This document shows, piece after piece, positions 8,923 through 17,924 of a DNA stretch of 64,000 nt. The stretch's first letter is position 1, and every line of letters begins with the position of its first letter. This DNA comes from Devosia neptuniae (GTDB taxonomy: Bacteria; Pseudomonadota; Alphaproteobacteria; Rhizobiales; Devosiaceae), in the NCBI RefSeq assembly GCF_025452235.1, contig NZ_CP104964.1, positions 434,001 to 498,000 on the forward strand. Reading direction: 5' to 3'. Below the pieces are notes generated by a model. The model was not told the DNA's origin, ran no database searches, and saw only the letters and a program-made list of their open reading frames with translations. The position numbers and the translations under genes were made by a program.

Positions 8923-9981
8923 TTGTCAGATAACAGTTCCAAATTTCCGGCCTCGACTAAGCCCATGGCCGAGATCGTTCGGACGTTCGATTGGTCGAGC
9001 ACTCCCCTGGGACCGATCACGAACTGGCCAAGCCCCCTCCGCACCGTTGTAAACCTTATGCTGGAGTCTGATTTTCCTAAAGCGATCGCATGGGGACCGG
9101 ATCTCATCACGATCCACAACGATGCCTTTTTGCCAATTCTTGGTGAGAAACCAAGCGCCGTTGGCCGGCCATTCTCGCAGGTGTGGAGTGAGGCCTGGGA
9201 TATCATTGGGCCGATAGCTCAAGATGCATTTGCAGGAGAATCTACGTTTATCGAAGACTTCCCCCTAATCATCGAGCGGAGCAGCGCTCCCGAGCAGGCG
9301 TATTTCACCTTTTGCTATAGCCCGATCCGCGGTGACGACGGCCAAGTTATGGGCATGATGGACACCGTTATCGAGACCACACAGGGGGTGGTAGCGCGCC
9401 AAACCGAGGCCGTTCTTCACAAGGAGCTGGCACACCGGATCAAAAACGTCATGGCTGTCACGGGGGCCGTCGTCAACTCTACCCTGAGGCATGCCCGCAC
9501 GCTGGACGAGGCCAGAGAATCGATAGGAAATCGGTTGGCTGCGCTTGGTAAAGCGCAGGACATGGTGACGGACATCGGACAGGGTTCGGAGTTGTCGCAG
9601 CTCATCCGAACCGGCTTAGCACCCTATCGTCTGGACTGGGATCGGATCGGGCTTTCCGGACCGCTCGTGAATCTGCCTTCAACTCAGGTGATCCCATTCT
9701 CGCTGATTATCTACGAATTGGCCACGAATGCTGCGAAATACGGAGCACTGAGTTCGGCCGACGGCCATCTCAACATCAGCTGGAGCATAAGCGAACAAAG
9801 GCAGTTTTCCTTCCGTTGGAAGGAGGGCGGCCTAAGCGGCTTGAGGGAAGCCTCCAGGACCGGATTTGGATCCCAACTTCTCACCAGGATCGCGCCAGCC
9901 TATTTTCGGGGTCAAGCGAGTATCGATCTGAGAATTACAGGCATGGAATACCTCCTGACCGGCCAAATTTTGACGGACTGA
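8923..9981 (+). CDS. HWE-family sensor histidine kinase
   Basis: A 352-residue cytosolic kinase. Residues about 15-160 form a PAS/GAF-like sensor (FDWSSTPLGPITNWP, FTFCYSPIRGDDGQVMGMMDT). The kinase core has the H-box HKELAHRIKNVMAV (phospho-accepting His at about 172), the N-box ELATNAAKYGALS, and FRWKEGG, the W-x-E motif that names the HWE family. GFGSQLL supplies the G-box. No membrane segment is present. An in-frame stop lies directly before the TTG at 8923; the first ATG is at 8965 (MAEIVRTF), an equally possible start. No response regulator is adjacent, as is common for HWE kinases of the alphaproteobacterial general stress response. Confidence 0.85.
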   Translation: MSDNSSKFPASTKPMAEIVRTFDWSSTPLGPITNWPSPLRTVVNLMLESDFPKAIAWGPDLITIHNDAFLPILGEKPSAVGRPFSQVWSEAWDIIGPIAQDAFAGESTFIEDFPLIIERSSAPEQAYFTFCYSPIRGDDGQVMGMMDTVIETTQGVVARQTEAVLHKELAHRIKNVMAVTGAVVNSTLRHARTLDEARESIGNRLAALGKAQDMVTDIGQGSELSQLIRTGLAPYRLDWDRIGLSGPLVNLPSTQVIPFSLIIYELATNAAKYGALSSADGHLNISWSISEQRQFSFRWKEGGLSGLREASRTGFGSQLLTRIAPAYFRGQASIDLRITGMEYLLTGQILTD

Positions 9982-10219
9982 ATCACCGATCTCTTGCAGT
10001 GCCTCGAACGGCCGCCGACAAAGGTGTCGTTTTACCCTGGTCGCATCGGTCGAGTGATTGCGCGCGCTAGATTGACCGCTATTGCCACCGGAAAAGAGCC
10101 GCACGCCGAACAAAGGCGCTCAAGCGGCTTGGACAATGGCCACATTCCCAACTCACAGTAGGAACACATGTGTTTTGGTCAGGGAAAGACCAGCTACTAT
10201 CCTTTTAGAAAGTGCCACC

Positions 10220-10366
10220 ATGGCTCGACAACCGAACTATGACTTTGAACGAAAAGAACGTGAACGGCTCAAAAAACTGAAGAGCAGTGAGCGTGCAGAG
10301 GCCAAGTTGAAACCAACGACGGAAAGCCAGAGTGACGTTCCAGCCCCGACAGCGGGCAAGTCCTAG
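10220..10366 (+). CDS. Small basic coiled-coil protein
   Basis: A 48-residue, highly charged peptide, MARQPNYDFERKERERLKK..., rich in Lys, Arg and Glu. It matches a type of tiny conserved proteobacterial protein that starts MARQPNY.FER and is predicted to be helical. The frame is open upstream to 10082, but the conserved start is the ATG at 10220. Function unknown. The ribosome site is weak (AGAAAG). Confidence 0.6.
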   Translation: MARQPNYDFERKERERLKKLKSSERAEAKLKPTTESQSDVPAPTAGKS

Positions 10367-10415
10367 TGGTCGCCGGCAAGGGTCTCCAGACGTTGATCTA
10401 CGGTAGGAAACCGTG

Positions 10416-11369
10416 ATGGTTCGCCTCGCTGACGAGCAACTCGGCTGGGACAGCTTTTTCGAGTGTCAGCTTGCAGACAGCGAAGCAGAACTTTGGCGGT
10501 TGCGCATTGATGCGGTCCATCGCGGGCGGCTGACGGGCCTCATGGACGCCGAGCAGTTCGAAATCGAACTGCCTGCGCGCGCCGATACTGCTCACTTTGC
10601 GGTTGGCGATTGGGTGCTGGTCAATCCCCATACCAAGGCACTGCATCGCCGCCTGGACAGAAGGACGCTTTTACAGCGTCCAGGAGAGGGTAAAAGGCCA
10701 ACCCAGCTTGTTGCCGCTAACGTCGACACGCTCTTTATCGTCGCTTCCTGTAACGCGGACTTTAATTTGGCGCGGCTCGAACGCTATCTCGCGTTCGCCA
10801 ATGACGCCGGAACGAATCCCGTCATCGTTCTGACCAAAGCCGATGTCGCCGATGACGCGCAAGATTTTGCGCGCCAAGCTGCCACATTGCAGCGCGGATT
10901 GGCCGTAGTAACAATTAACGCCCGCTCGGCTGATGCGGTAACGGCCCTGCGGCCTTGGTGTGGTCCGGGATCGACCATAGCCATTGTCGGCTCATCTGGC
11001 GTCGGCAAGTCGACCCTTGTCAATAATTTGGTAGCCAGTGGATCCCAGCTTCCCCAACAGACAGGAAGTGTCCGCCCAAGCGATTCAAAGGGCCGTCACA
11101 CAACCACCGCCCGGTCGCTTCACGCCATGGCCGGTGGCGGTTGGGTGATCGATACTCCCGGCGTCAGAAGTTTGCACATGAAGGACTTGGGGCAAGGTTT
11201 GGATGTGCTATTCGCCGAGATCACCGAACTTGCCCCCTCCTGCAAGTTCCGCAATTGCACTCATGACCACGAACCAGGCTGCGCGGTCCGGGCGGCAGTA
11301 GCGTCCGGTACGCTTGATCCGGACCGTCTCACCCGCTGGCGAAAGCTTCACACTGAAAGTCGCGCTTGA
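10416..11369 (+). CDS. rsgA: Ribosome small-subunit GTPase RsgA
   Basis: A 317-residue circularly permuted GTPase that helps 30S subunit maturation. An N-terminal OB-fold (about 30-90) precedes the permuted G domain, in the order G4 (LTKADV), G1/P-loop (GSSGVGKST), G2-like switch (SDSKGRHTTTA) and G3 (DTPGVRS). The C-terminal zinc region has the CKFRNCTHDHEPGC cluster. AGGAAA sits just before GTG 10413 and ATG 10416; the spacing fits the ATG better. All catalytic motifs are intact. The gene is single and not in an obvious operon. Confidence 0.95.
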   Translation: MVRLADEQLGWDSFFECQLADSEAELWRLRIDAVHRGRLTGLMDAEQFEIELPARADTAHFAVGDWVLVNPHTKALHRRLDRRTLLQRPGEGKRPTQLVAANVDTLFIVASCNADFNLARLERYLAFANDAGTNPVIVLTKADVADDAQDFARQAATLQRGLAVVTINARSADAVTALRPWCGPGSTIAIVGSSGVGKSTLVNNLVASGSQLPQQTGSVRPSDSKGRHTTTARSLHAMAGGGWVIDTPGVRSLHMKDLGQGLDVLFAEITELAPSCKFRNCTHDHEPGCAVRAAVASGTLDPDRLTRWRKLHTESRA

Positions 11370-11579
11370 GCTCGCCGTGCATTTGCACTTCGACCACCAT
11401 CCGGCTCAATGGGCCTGCATCTTGACTAGCATCAATGTCCTGCCTGCGACCCGAGACGGCAGCTAGCGCCACGCCCTCCCAACACAAGCATGGCGACGCC
11501 TGGTTCTGTATCATCACTCGCTTTTGGCAAATGCGCTTTGCGTGCTCGAAAGGCAGCATGAGATCAGAACGAGCATTTC

Positions 11580-12704
11580 CTAGGTCGCGGCTCCTAGCGC
11601 GACTCCGCGGAATGCTCTGAGTAAATCCCGATCCAGCTTTCCGCCCATGCTCTCCAGGACCAAAAAGGCTTCGTGTCGGTCCATGCCAGCGCGATATGAC
11701 CGCCTCTCGATAAGAGCCGAATAGATATCCGCAATCGTCACCATGCGGACCACGTCGCTAATTTGCGTGTTGGACAGCCGGTCTGGATAGCCGCTTCCGT
11801 CGAGCAATTCATGATGGTGTAGGACGACGTCTAGGGACTCGCTGGGAAATCCGCCCTGTTGAAGTAGCAAATCATATCCGAGTTTGCAGTGGCGCTGCAT
11901 TTCCGCCATCTCTGGCTCCGTCAGCCGTCCCGGCTTATCGAGGATGCTCAGTGGTATACATGCTTTGCCAAGGTCATGGAGCAAAGCGGCCCGGGCGAGA
12001 CGACGTTGGTCACGTGAGCTGAATCCTAAGTGTTGAGCAAACGCCACGGCGAAGCCCGTGACCGACAAGCAGTGCCTATAGGTGCTGTTGTGGTGCAGAC
12101 TAACGACCTCAAGCCACCGCTGCAGCCCGCCTTTGCAGAGCGCGTTCGAAATAACCTCCTCCTGTTCGAGAACATCCTCGAGCGAAAGACCTTGGCCGGC
12201 TTTCAGGCCTTCAAATATCTTCAGGAACACTCGGTGAGCCGCATCGACCCCGGCACAGACCACGTCATCGATCTGAGCCAGCTCGACGCTAAAGCTGGCT
12301 GCACAATCGGCGCTGATGTCACCCAGCAAATCTTCAGGGGCGAACGGCCGGAACAAGGTCATGCTAGCGCCAAGGGCTCTGGCCTGTGTGCCGCCATGGT
12401 GGCGATCCGCGCCAATGACAAAATAGCGAGGCGCGTGGTGTGCGGCGGGAGCTTCAAACTGGCGCCGTAGTCCGAGAACAGTGTCGATGTCGGTCAAGTC
12501 GACGTCAACGATCATGCGAAAGTAGTGATCGGTCCGGCCACTTAGCTCTAGAGGCGAGATTTGAGTCACCGCGCCGGCAAGGGTCAATATGTCAGCGAGG
12601 TCGGCGCTGCGGTCAGGGCGATCGGAAATTAGTAAAAATCGATCGGTAGGTCCAGTTATCGGCCACGTCGGCCAACGTCCTGGGATCTGTGCTTTGGCTG
12701 TCAT
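11580..12704 (-). CDS. HD-GYP domain c-di-GMP phosphodiesterase-like protein
   Basis: A 374-residue protein. The C-terminal 190 residues are an HD-GYP domain: ARAALLHDLGKACIPLSILDKPG supplies HD and the following Lys/Pro motif, then RHCKLGYDLL, LHHHELLDGSGYPD and TIADIYSALIERRSYR. The signature position reads GSGYPD, i.e. a GYP variant. Family members hydrolyse cyclic di-GMP. The N-terminal 150 residues (LLISDRPDRSADLADILTLAG, DLTDIDTVL) look like a degenerate receiver domain. No membrane segment is present. It lies opposite the GGDEF-EAL gene, so both ends of c-di-GMP metabolism are encoded here. Confidence 0.85.
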   Translation of the reverse strand: MTAKAQIPGRWPTWPITGPTDRFLLISDRPDRSADLADILTLAGAVTQISPLELSGRTDHYFRMIVDVDLTDIDTVLGLRRQFEAPAAHHAPRYFVIGADRHHGGTQARALGASMTLFRPFAPEDLLGDISADCAASFSVELAQIDDVVCAGVDAAHRVFLKIFEGLKAGQGLSLEDVLEQEEVISNALCKGGLQRWLEVVSLHHNSTYRHCLSVTGFAVAFAQHLGFSSRDQRRLARAALLHDLGKACIPLSILDKPGRLTEPEMAEMQRHCKLGYDLLLQQGGFPSESLDVVLHHHELLDGSGYPDRLSNTQISDVVRMVTIADIYSALIERRSYRAGMDRHEAFLVLESMGGKLDRDLLRAFRGVALGAAT

Positions 12705-12951
12705 TATTAGAAAGAGCTCGGGTCTGAAATCGGATGCCGGTCAGTTGCTCCAAGGGTAACTCTGTCCGAAGCAATAGAGAGCGAGATACGCCGGTAGCGT
12801 GAACGGTTCATAAATCCGCGGCTACAGCTCGCGAAGTCGTACAGTCCCCGCTGGCACAACAGCCAAAACTTACTAAAATTGTACCAAGCTTGAACATAAG
12901 CCGCTCAGTCTAAAAGCCTATCTAGATGACTCGCCCTAGGGACATGCGCCA

Positions 12952-14789
12952 ATGCTCTTGCGTCTACAGAATGTAATTCTAGAGATGGTCGCAAAAGGTG
13001 AAGCGCTCAAGGCCACCACTGACCGTCTTTGCACCGAGGTCGAGGCTATCGCTCCTGGTACAGTTTGCTCTGTGCTTGCCGTGGATAGGGGGGCTTTCTG
13101 CATCCGCTATCTTGCCCTGCTCTGCCGCAGAGTTATTCGGACGCGTTTGAGGGCCTCGCGATCGGGCCGGACGTTGGGTCGTGCGGCACAGCCGCCTATC
13201 GAGGCGCCTCCGTCACTGTGACCGATATAGAGACAGATCCACTTTGGGCGGCGTTCCGGGCCTCGGCCGTACCGCTTGGAATAAAGGCCTGCTGGTCGAG
13301 TCCTATCTTCAATAGCGAAGGTCGGGTCATCGGCACGTTTGCATTCTATTACCGCGTTCATCGCGGCCCCAATGAATTCGAGGAGGCGATCGTTGCCACC
13401 TGTGCCCATCTTTGTACCATCGCTATCGAGCGCCATGAACGTGTCCTTGAACGTGAACGAATGGCGTATTCCGACGCCCTGACCGGCCTTCCTAACCGCG
13501 CAAAATTCGAACTTAGTTTGTTGGAAGAAGCGAGTAGGCAAGAGGGTCCACGGGGGCTGCTCCTCTTCGATATCGATAATCTCAAAGCGTTCAATGACAC
13601 CTTTGGGCATCGTGCAGGCGACGCTCTCATTCAAATTGTGGCTTCCAGAATCGCTGCGACCGCCATGCCGCATCGCTCATTTCGGCTGAGCGGAGACGAG
13701 TTCGCCGTCCTGGTCGAACACAATGACGTCGCCGCCTTGGCAAAGAAAATCATGGCAGCGGTTTCAGAGGCAGCCCTGTGCGACGGTCACTCCGTCATGC
13801 CTTCGGTGACGATCGGGGGAGCAGTCCTTGGAATTGATCGAGATTGTGAGCTTATGCGGCACGAGGCCGATTTCGCGCTCTACCATGCCAAGGAGAACGG
13901 GAGAGGCCGGTTCGTCTTACACACCCCAGCCCTAAAAACCGCGATATCCCATCGATTTGAGGCCATCCACAATGTCGGAGTCGCTCTCGACGAAGGAAGG
14001 ATCGAAACCTTCTATCAGCCCATAGTGCGCCTCGACACCAGCGAGATCGTAGGTCTGGAGGCGTTGTGTCGGATGAGGACGCACTCCGGTAGTGTCGTGC
14101 CAGCGGGAGACTTTCACGACGCGACCACAGACGTGCGGCTGGGGTCGCGCATTACACAGACGATGATGAGTAATGTCGCAAGGGACCTGCGCCATTGGCT
14201 CGACCTTGGCATCCCAGTCCAACATGTCGGCATCAATGTTTCATCGAGCGACTTTCACAGAGGTGATCTGGGGGATCGTCTGACGACAACCTTCGGCGGC
14301 CTGAACGTGCCGCTCAACCACATCATTTTGGAGGTCACAGAGTCCGTTTACCTTGGGCAGCGCTATACAGCCATTGCTGACGAAATTCGTGCATTGCGGT
14401 CAAAAGGTCTTTTAGTAGCGTTGGACGATTTTGGTACCGGCTTTGCGTCTCTGACTCATCTGCTCAGTGTGCCCATCGACATCATCAAAATCGATAAGTC
14501 CTTTGTCGACGGAATCGCCGAGGGAGGGGGAGGCGCCGCGATCATAAAGGGCGTTCTCGGCATAGCGGGAGATCTGGGTATCCGAGTTGTCGCGGAGGGA
14601 GTGGAGACGCCCGATCAGGTGCGTCACCTTCGTGCATTGGGCTGCACACTGGGCCAAGGCTACAATTTCTCTAAGGCAGCGGGGCGCGATGCCACGACCG
14701 AATTGCTCCTTCGATTTGTCCAGCAGCCAACGGCCTCAACAGACAAAATGGTCCAGTTGGAGACATACCGGCAGCGCGTCGTTCACTAG
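12952..14789 (+). pseudogene. GAF-GGDEF-EAL protein split by a frameshift in a G run
   Basis: Frame 12952 encodes the start of a GAF domain (LQNVILEMVAKGEALKATT..EAIAPGTVCSVLAVDRG) and then loses sense. From 13089 the +2 frame reads GGFLHPLSC, SDAFEGLAIGPDVGSCGTAAYRGA and joins the 13218-14789 frame: the GAF remainder, a GGDEF domain (DALTGLPNRAKFE, FRLSGDEFAVLV) and an EAL domain (GLEALCRM, EVTES, DDFGTGFASL, KIDKSFVDG, AEGVET). A seventh G in the run at 13088-13093 would restore a single protein of about 612 residues. The downstream frame alone (GTG 13218, 523 codons) could still make GGDEF-EAL with a truncated GAF. It is either a true slip, a phase-variable run or a sequencing error. Confidence 0.85.
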
Positions 14790-14925
14790 CGCAGGATAGG
14801 CAGCAGCCTGGCAGGTCCCCATTGCCCAGAATCCCGAGAGCTGCCCTTCGGGTTCAGAGTAGGACCACGCAAGGCCAGTTGCTGAACCACTTGAGCTGAC
14901 TGGACCTACCGCGTGACCAAATTCC

Positions 14926-15564
14926 GTGTCGCGTCGCAACAAAATACCGCGCCGGCTCTGGGTTCAATGGATTTTACCACTATACTTCGAGGGGCTTGAA
15001 GCTGTTCCGCTTCGACAGCCATACGAGTTTGCCGGAAGCGTGGGCCTGTGTTTTGGCTACGGATTTTGGCCGGCGCAGGTTCAAACCGTGGGAAAAACCG
15101 GGTTAGTAGTTGCGCCTGCGACCGCTCGACATTTTGGGACGCCGACAATGATCTGGTTTGATGCCGCCTTGGAAAGCCCCGTTGATGATGGTCTTCTACG
15201 ACGCTGCATAGCGACATTGCTCAACATTCCCAGCGAGAATGTGGATGTCGTGCACAGCCTCAGTAAAATCAAAGATGCCCCCGCCACGTGCGTCGTTGAA
15301 GATCGGGGCTCAGACAGCTATTCGCAACTTATTACCGTCTATGTCTCCGAGTCATTGCCGTGCCCGTACGTTCTAGATGCCGCCGCCCAGTTGGCGCGGA
15401 TGTTCGCTAAGTCATTGCTCCTAGTGGACGATGCAACAGCGAATCCGTACTCGTTCGTTTGCGTCTCCAGTGCTGGCCAACACTCGGTTGTTCTGGTGGA
15501 CCCTAACGAGTTGGACAAGAATAATCGCTATGTTATTCGGGAACCTGCCGGCGGTCGTTGCTAG
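14926..15564 (+). CDS. Hypothetical protein
   Basis: A 212-codon frame starting with GTG at 14926. It contains an alpha/beta-looking C-terminal half (VLDAAAQLARMFAKSLLLVDDATANPYSFVCVSS). No signal peptide, membrane segment or known motif. The ribosome site is poor and the true start may be further downstream. It lies after the GGDEF-EAL gene on the same strand. No function can be assigned. Confidence 0.45.
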   Translation: MSRRNKIPRRLWVQWILPLYFEGLEAVPLRQPYEFAGSVGLCFGYGFWPAQVQTVGKTGLVVAPATARHFGTPTMIWFDAALESPVDDGLLRRCIATLLNIPSENVDVVHSLSKIKDAPATCVVEDRGSDSYSQLITVYVSESLPCPYVLDAAAQLARMFAKSLLLVDDATANPYSFVCVSSAGQHSVVLVDPNELDKNNRYVIREPAGGRC

Positions 15565-15774
15565 AGAAAGAGCCTGTTCCGTGGCATCATGGACATCGTC
15601 TCCGGCCGATGCACGGTGAAGAGTACCAACGTCCAGCAAGCGTCGCGCCCGTCGGTACATACTCCCTTGCGCTACGAAGTCTGACGACCATACCAGCCGT
15701 CCACCTCCTTCTTACATCGTCCTCGGCCGTGCCGTAGCGCTCCTGGATCATTCGCTCAAGCGCGCGAACCGATA

Positions 15775-15788
15775 TGCACATGATTGCA
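15775..15788. promoter_or_regulatory. LacI-type operator candidate (distal, operon side)
   Basis: TGCACATGATTGCA fits TGCA-N6-TGCA, the pattern shared with three other sites around this operon and its lacI gene. It starts 81 bases before the proximal site, a spacing that would allow looping by a tetrameric regulator. Confidence 0.45.
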
Positions 15789-15855
15789 TGGTGCTACATA
15801 AAAATTGCCGCAAATGTTTCCATATCTATTTGATATAACACGCAAAAAGACGTTT

Positions 15856-15869
15856 TGCACGCATGTGCA
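15856..15869. promoter_or_regulatory. LacI-type operator candidate (proximal, operon side)
   Basis: TGCACGCATGTGCA, a palindrome with perfect 5-bp arms (TGCAC/GTGCA). The same arms recur 17 bases before the lacI start codon. It lies in the A+T-rich promoter zone about 140 bases before the first translated frame of the operon. Confidence 0.6.
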
Positions 15870-16008
15870 TAATTGTTGCTTCCTTGTATTGACTATGTAG
15901 CCTCTGCCGTGGAACATTCATTCCAACGCGCCGGGATTGGCGCGTGCTGTTCGATAGAGCTGGCATAACCGGCCTGGCAGCAAGGGGGATGACTATGGGA
16001 GGACCCGC

Positions 16009-16074
16009 ATGATTGGGACCGTGATGTCGTGCGCACTATTTCTGCGTGCGCTGGCCAAGTGGACTGGCCGATGA
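16009..16074 (+). CDS. Possible 21-residue leader peptide coupled to the permease gene
   Basis: ATG at 16009 has the strongest ribosome site in this leader (GGGAGGA at 15999-16005). It opens a frame reading MIGTVMSCALFLRALAKWTGR, whose TGA overlaps the permease ATG at 16071 (ATGA overlap). The permease ATG itself lacks an evident site, so this short frame may drive its translation by coupling. It may alternatively be only the vestige of a longer 5' end. It is too short for a family call. Confidence 0.35.
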   Translation: MIGTVMSCALFLRALAKWTGR

Positions 16075-17921
16075 GCGTGTCGGAAACCTCATTGCGCCCG
16101 GTGCAGGATAAGCGGTCTGTCGCCCAGCCTTCGGCCAGTCAGGCGTTGAAATATCGTCTCAAGGTGGCGATGCGCGAGCCGACGACGCTAATCGGAATTT
16201 TCGCGGCGCTGCTGTTTGCCTATCTGATCCTGGTGCCTATCCTGTCCATGCTGACCGATGCGGCGCGGGTACAGTTTGGCGATGAGCGGCGCATTGCTTC
16301 GGACATTGGCAGCTTCACACTTTACTACCTGAGCCGTACCTTCCTCTCGCCGATTTCGCGCGATCTGTTCTGGCAGCCGCTGCTCAACACATTGTCGGTC
16401 GCGGCCGGAGCGATCAGCCTCTCCATGCTGGTCGGTATTCCGCTCGCCTGGCTGATCAGCCGCACCGATATGTTTGCCCGGCGCTGGTTCGCTACGGCAT
16501 TGATCGTGCCCTATATGCTGCCGGCCTGGACCTTTGCGCTGGCCTGGACCACGCTCTTCAAGAACCGCACGGTGGGCGGGCAACCGGGCTGGTTTGAGGC
16601 CATGGGCCTGACGCCGCCCGATTGGCTGGCCTATGGGCAAGTGCCGATCACGGTGATCCTGGCACTGCATTATTCGCCGTTCATCATCCTGCTGTTCGGC
16701 ACGGCTTTGCGCCGGTTCGATAGCCAGCTTGAGGATTCGGCGCGCATTCTGGGCGCCCGGCCGAGCCAGGTGGCCTGGCAAGTGATCCTGCCGCTGATGC
16801 GCCCGGCGCTGCTGTCGGCCATCGTGCTGATCTTTGCCAAATGCCTGGGCGAATTCGGCGTGGCCTATGTGCTGGGCCTGCCGGTCAAGTTTGACGTGTT
16901 GGCGACTTCACTGTTCCGCAATATCGCCTCGCGCCAGACTGGCGTGGCGGCGGTGGTGGCCGGCTCGATCATGCTGATCGGTATCGTGACGCTGTTGATC
17001 GATGCCAAGCTGGTCAAGGAAGCCCGACGCTTCGTCACTATCGGTTCCAAGGGGACGATGAACCGCCAGTCGCGGCTCGGTGTATTGCGCATTCCTGCGA
17101 CCGCGTTTGCCGGGCTGATCTTCATGCTCAGCGTTGGCCTGCCGCTGCTGACGCTGTTGCTGTCCACGGTGATGAAGCAGCCGGCGCGGTTCACGCCCGA
17201 CAATTTCACGCTCGATTATTGGATTGGCACCAATCTCGATACCGTGGCGCTGCGAACCGGCATCCTGCTCAGCCGGGACCTGTGGATGGCAGCGTGGAAC
17301 ACGCTGTGGATCGTCGGCGTCGCTTCGGTCACCTCGGGCATATTGGGGCTGCTGGTGGGCTATGTCGTGGTGCGCACGCCGCTGCGGCCGCTCTCGGTCT
17401 TCCTGCGGCAGATCACCTTCCTGCCCTATCTGGTGCCTGGCATCGCCTTCGCTACGGCTTATCTCTCGCTCTTTGCCGTGCAGCGCGGACCGATCCCGGC
17501 GCTCTATGGCACGGTGACGATCCTGATGCTGGCGCTGATTGCCGACCAGATGCCCTATGCCTCGCGTGCCGGTATTTCGGCCATGATGCAGCTGGGCAAG
17601 GACCCCGAAGAGGCTGCACAGATTTCGGGTGCCGGCTGGCTGCGGCGGATGATCACCGTGGTGATCCCGATCCAGAAGGGATCGCTGGTCACTGGTATTC
17701 TACTGCCCTTCATTTCGGGCATTAAGGGGCTCAGCCTTTTCGTGATCCTGGCTGTGCCATCGACCGATGTGCTGACGACCTTCTCGCTGCGCCTGGTCGA
17801 TTATCACTACACCCAGGCAGCCAATGGCGTGGTGCTGATCATTGCCGGCATCGCCTATTTCGGAACGCTCGCCGCGCAGCGGCTCACCAAAACCAATATC
17901 GCCGAAGGGCTGGGAGGCTAG
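16071..17921 (+). CDS. ABC transporter double permease (AfuB/FbpB type)
   Basis: A 616-residue inner-membrane protein with about 12 membrane helices, formed of two fused permease halves of the Fe3+/phosphosugar (FbpB, AfuB) class. Each half has the EAA loop that docks the ATPase: EDSARILGARPSQVAWQVILPLM in the first and EEAAQISGAGWLRRMITVVIPIQ in the second. The ATG at 16071 is favoured (overlap with the leader frame); a GTG at 16029 in the same frame is possible. It heads the operon with its ATPase four bases downstream and three binding proteins beyond. AfuABC, the closest well-studied relative, carries hexose phosphates rather than iron; the substrate here is inferred from the phosphatase neighbours. 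Confidence 0.9.
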   Translation: MSVSETSLRPVQDKRSVAQPSASQALKYRLKVAMREPTTLIGIFAALLFAYLILVPILSMLTDAARVQFGDERRIASDIGSFTLYYLSRTFLSPISRDLFWQPLLNTLSVAAGAISLSMLVGIPLAWLISRTDMFARRWFATALIVPYMLPAWTFALAWTTLFKNRTVGGQPGWFEAMGLTPPDWLAYGQVPITVILALHYSPFIILLFGTALRRFDSQLEDSARILGARPSQVAWQVILPLMRPALLSAIVLIFAKCLGEFGVAYVLGLPVKFDVLATSLFRNIASRQTGVAAVVAGSIMLIGIVTLLIDAKLVKEARRFVTIGSKGTMNRQSRLGVLRIPATAFAGLIFMLSVGLPLLTLLLSTVMKQPARFTPDNFTLDYWIGTNLDTVALRTGILLSRDLWMAAWNTLWIVGVASVTSGILGLLVGYVVVRTPLRPLSVFLRQITFLPYLVPGIAFATAYLSLFAVQRGPIPALYGTVTILMLALIADQMPYASRAGISAMMQLGKDPEEAAQISGAGWLRRMITVVIPIQKGSLVTGILLPFISGIKGLSLFVILAVPSTDVLTTFSLRLVDYHYTQAANGVVLIIAGIAYFGTLAAQRLTKTNIAEGLGG

Positions 17922-17924
17922 TTC

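Larger units (their letters stand above)
15565..16008 (+). other. Promoter region of the ABC-phosphatase operon
   Basis: About 440 bases without a convincing gene. The part from about 15790 to 15900 is much richer in A+T than its surroundings, as expected for a promoter, and holds two TGCA-N6-TGCA palindromes listed separately. I could not fix one clear -35/-10 pair. A 64-codon minus-strand frame at 15587-15781 has no support. Confidence 0.6.
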
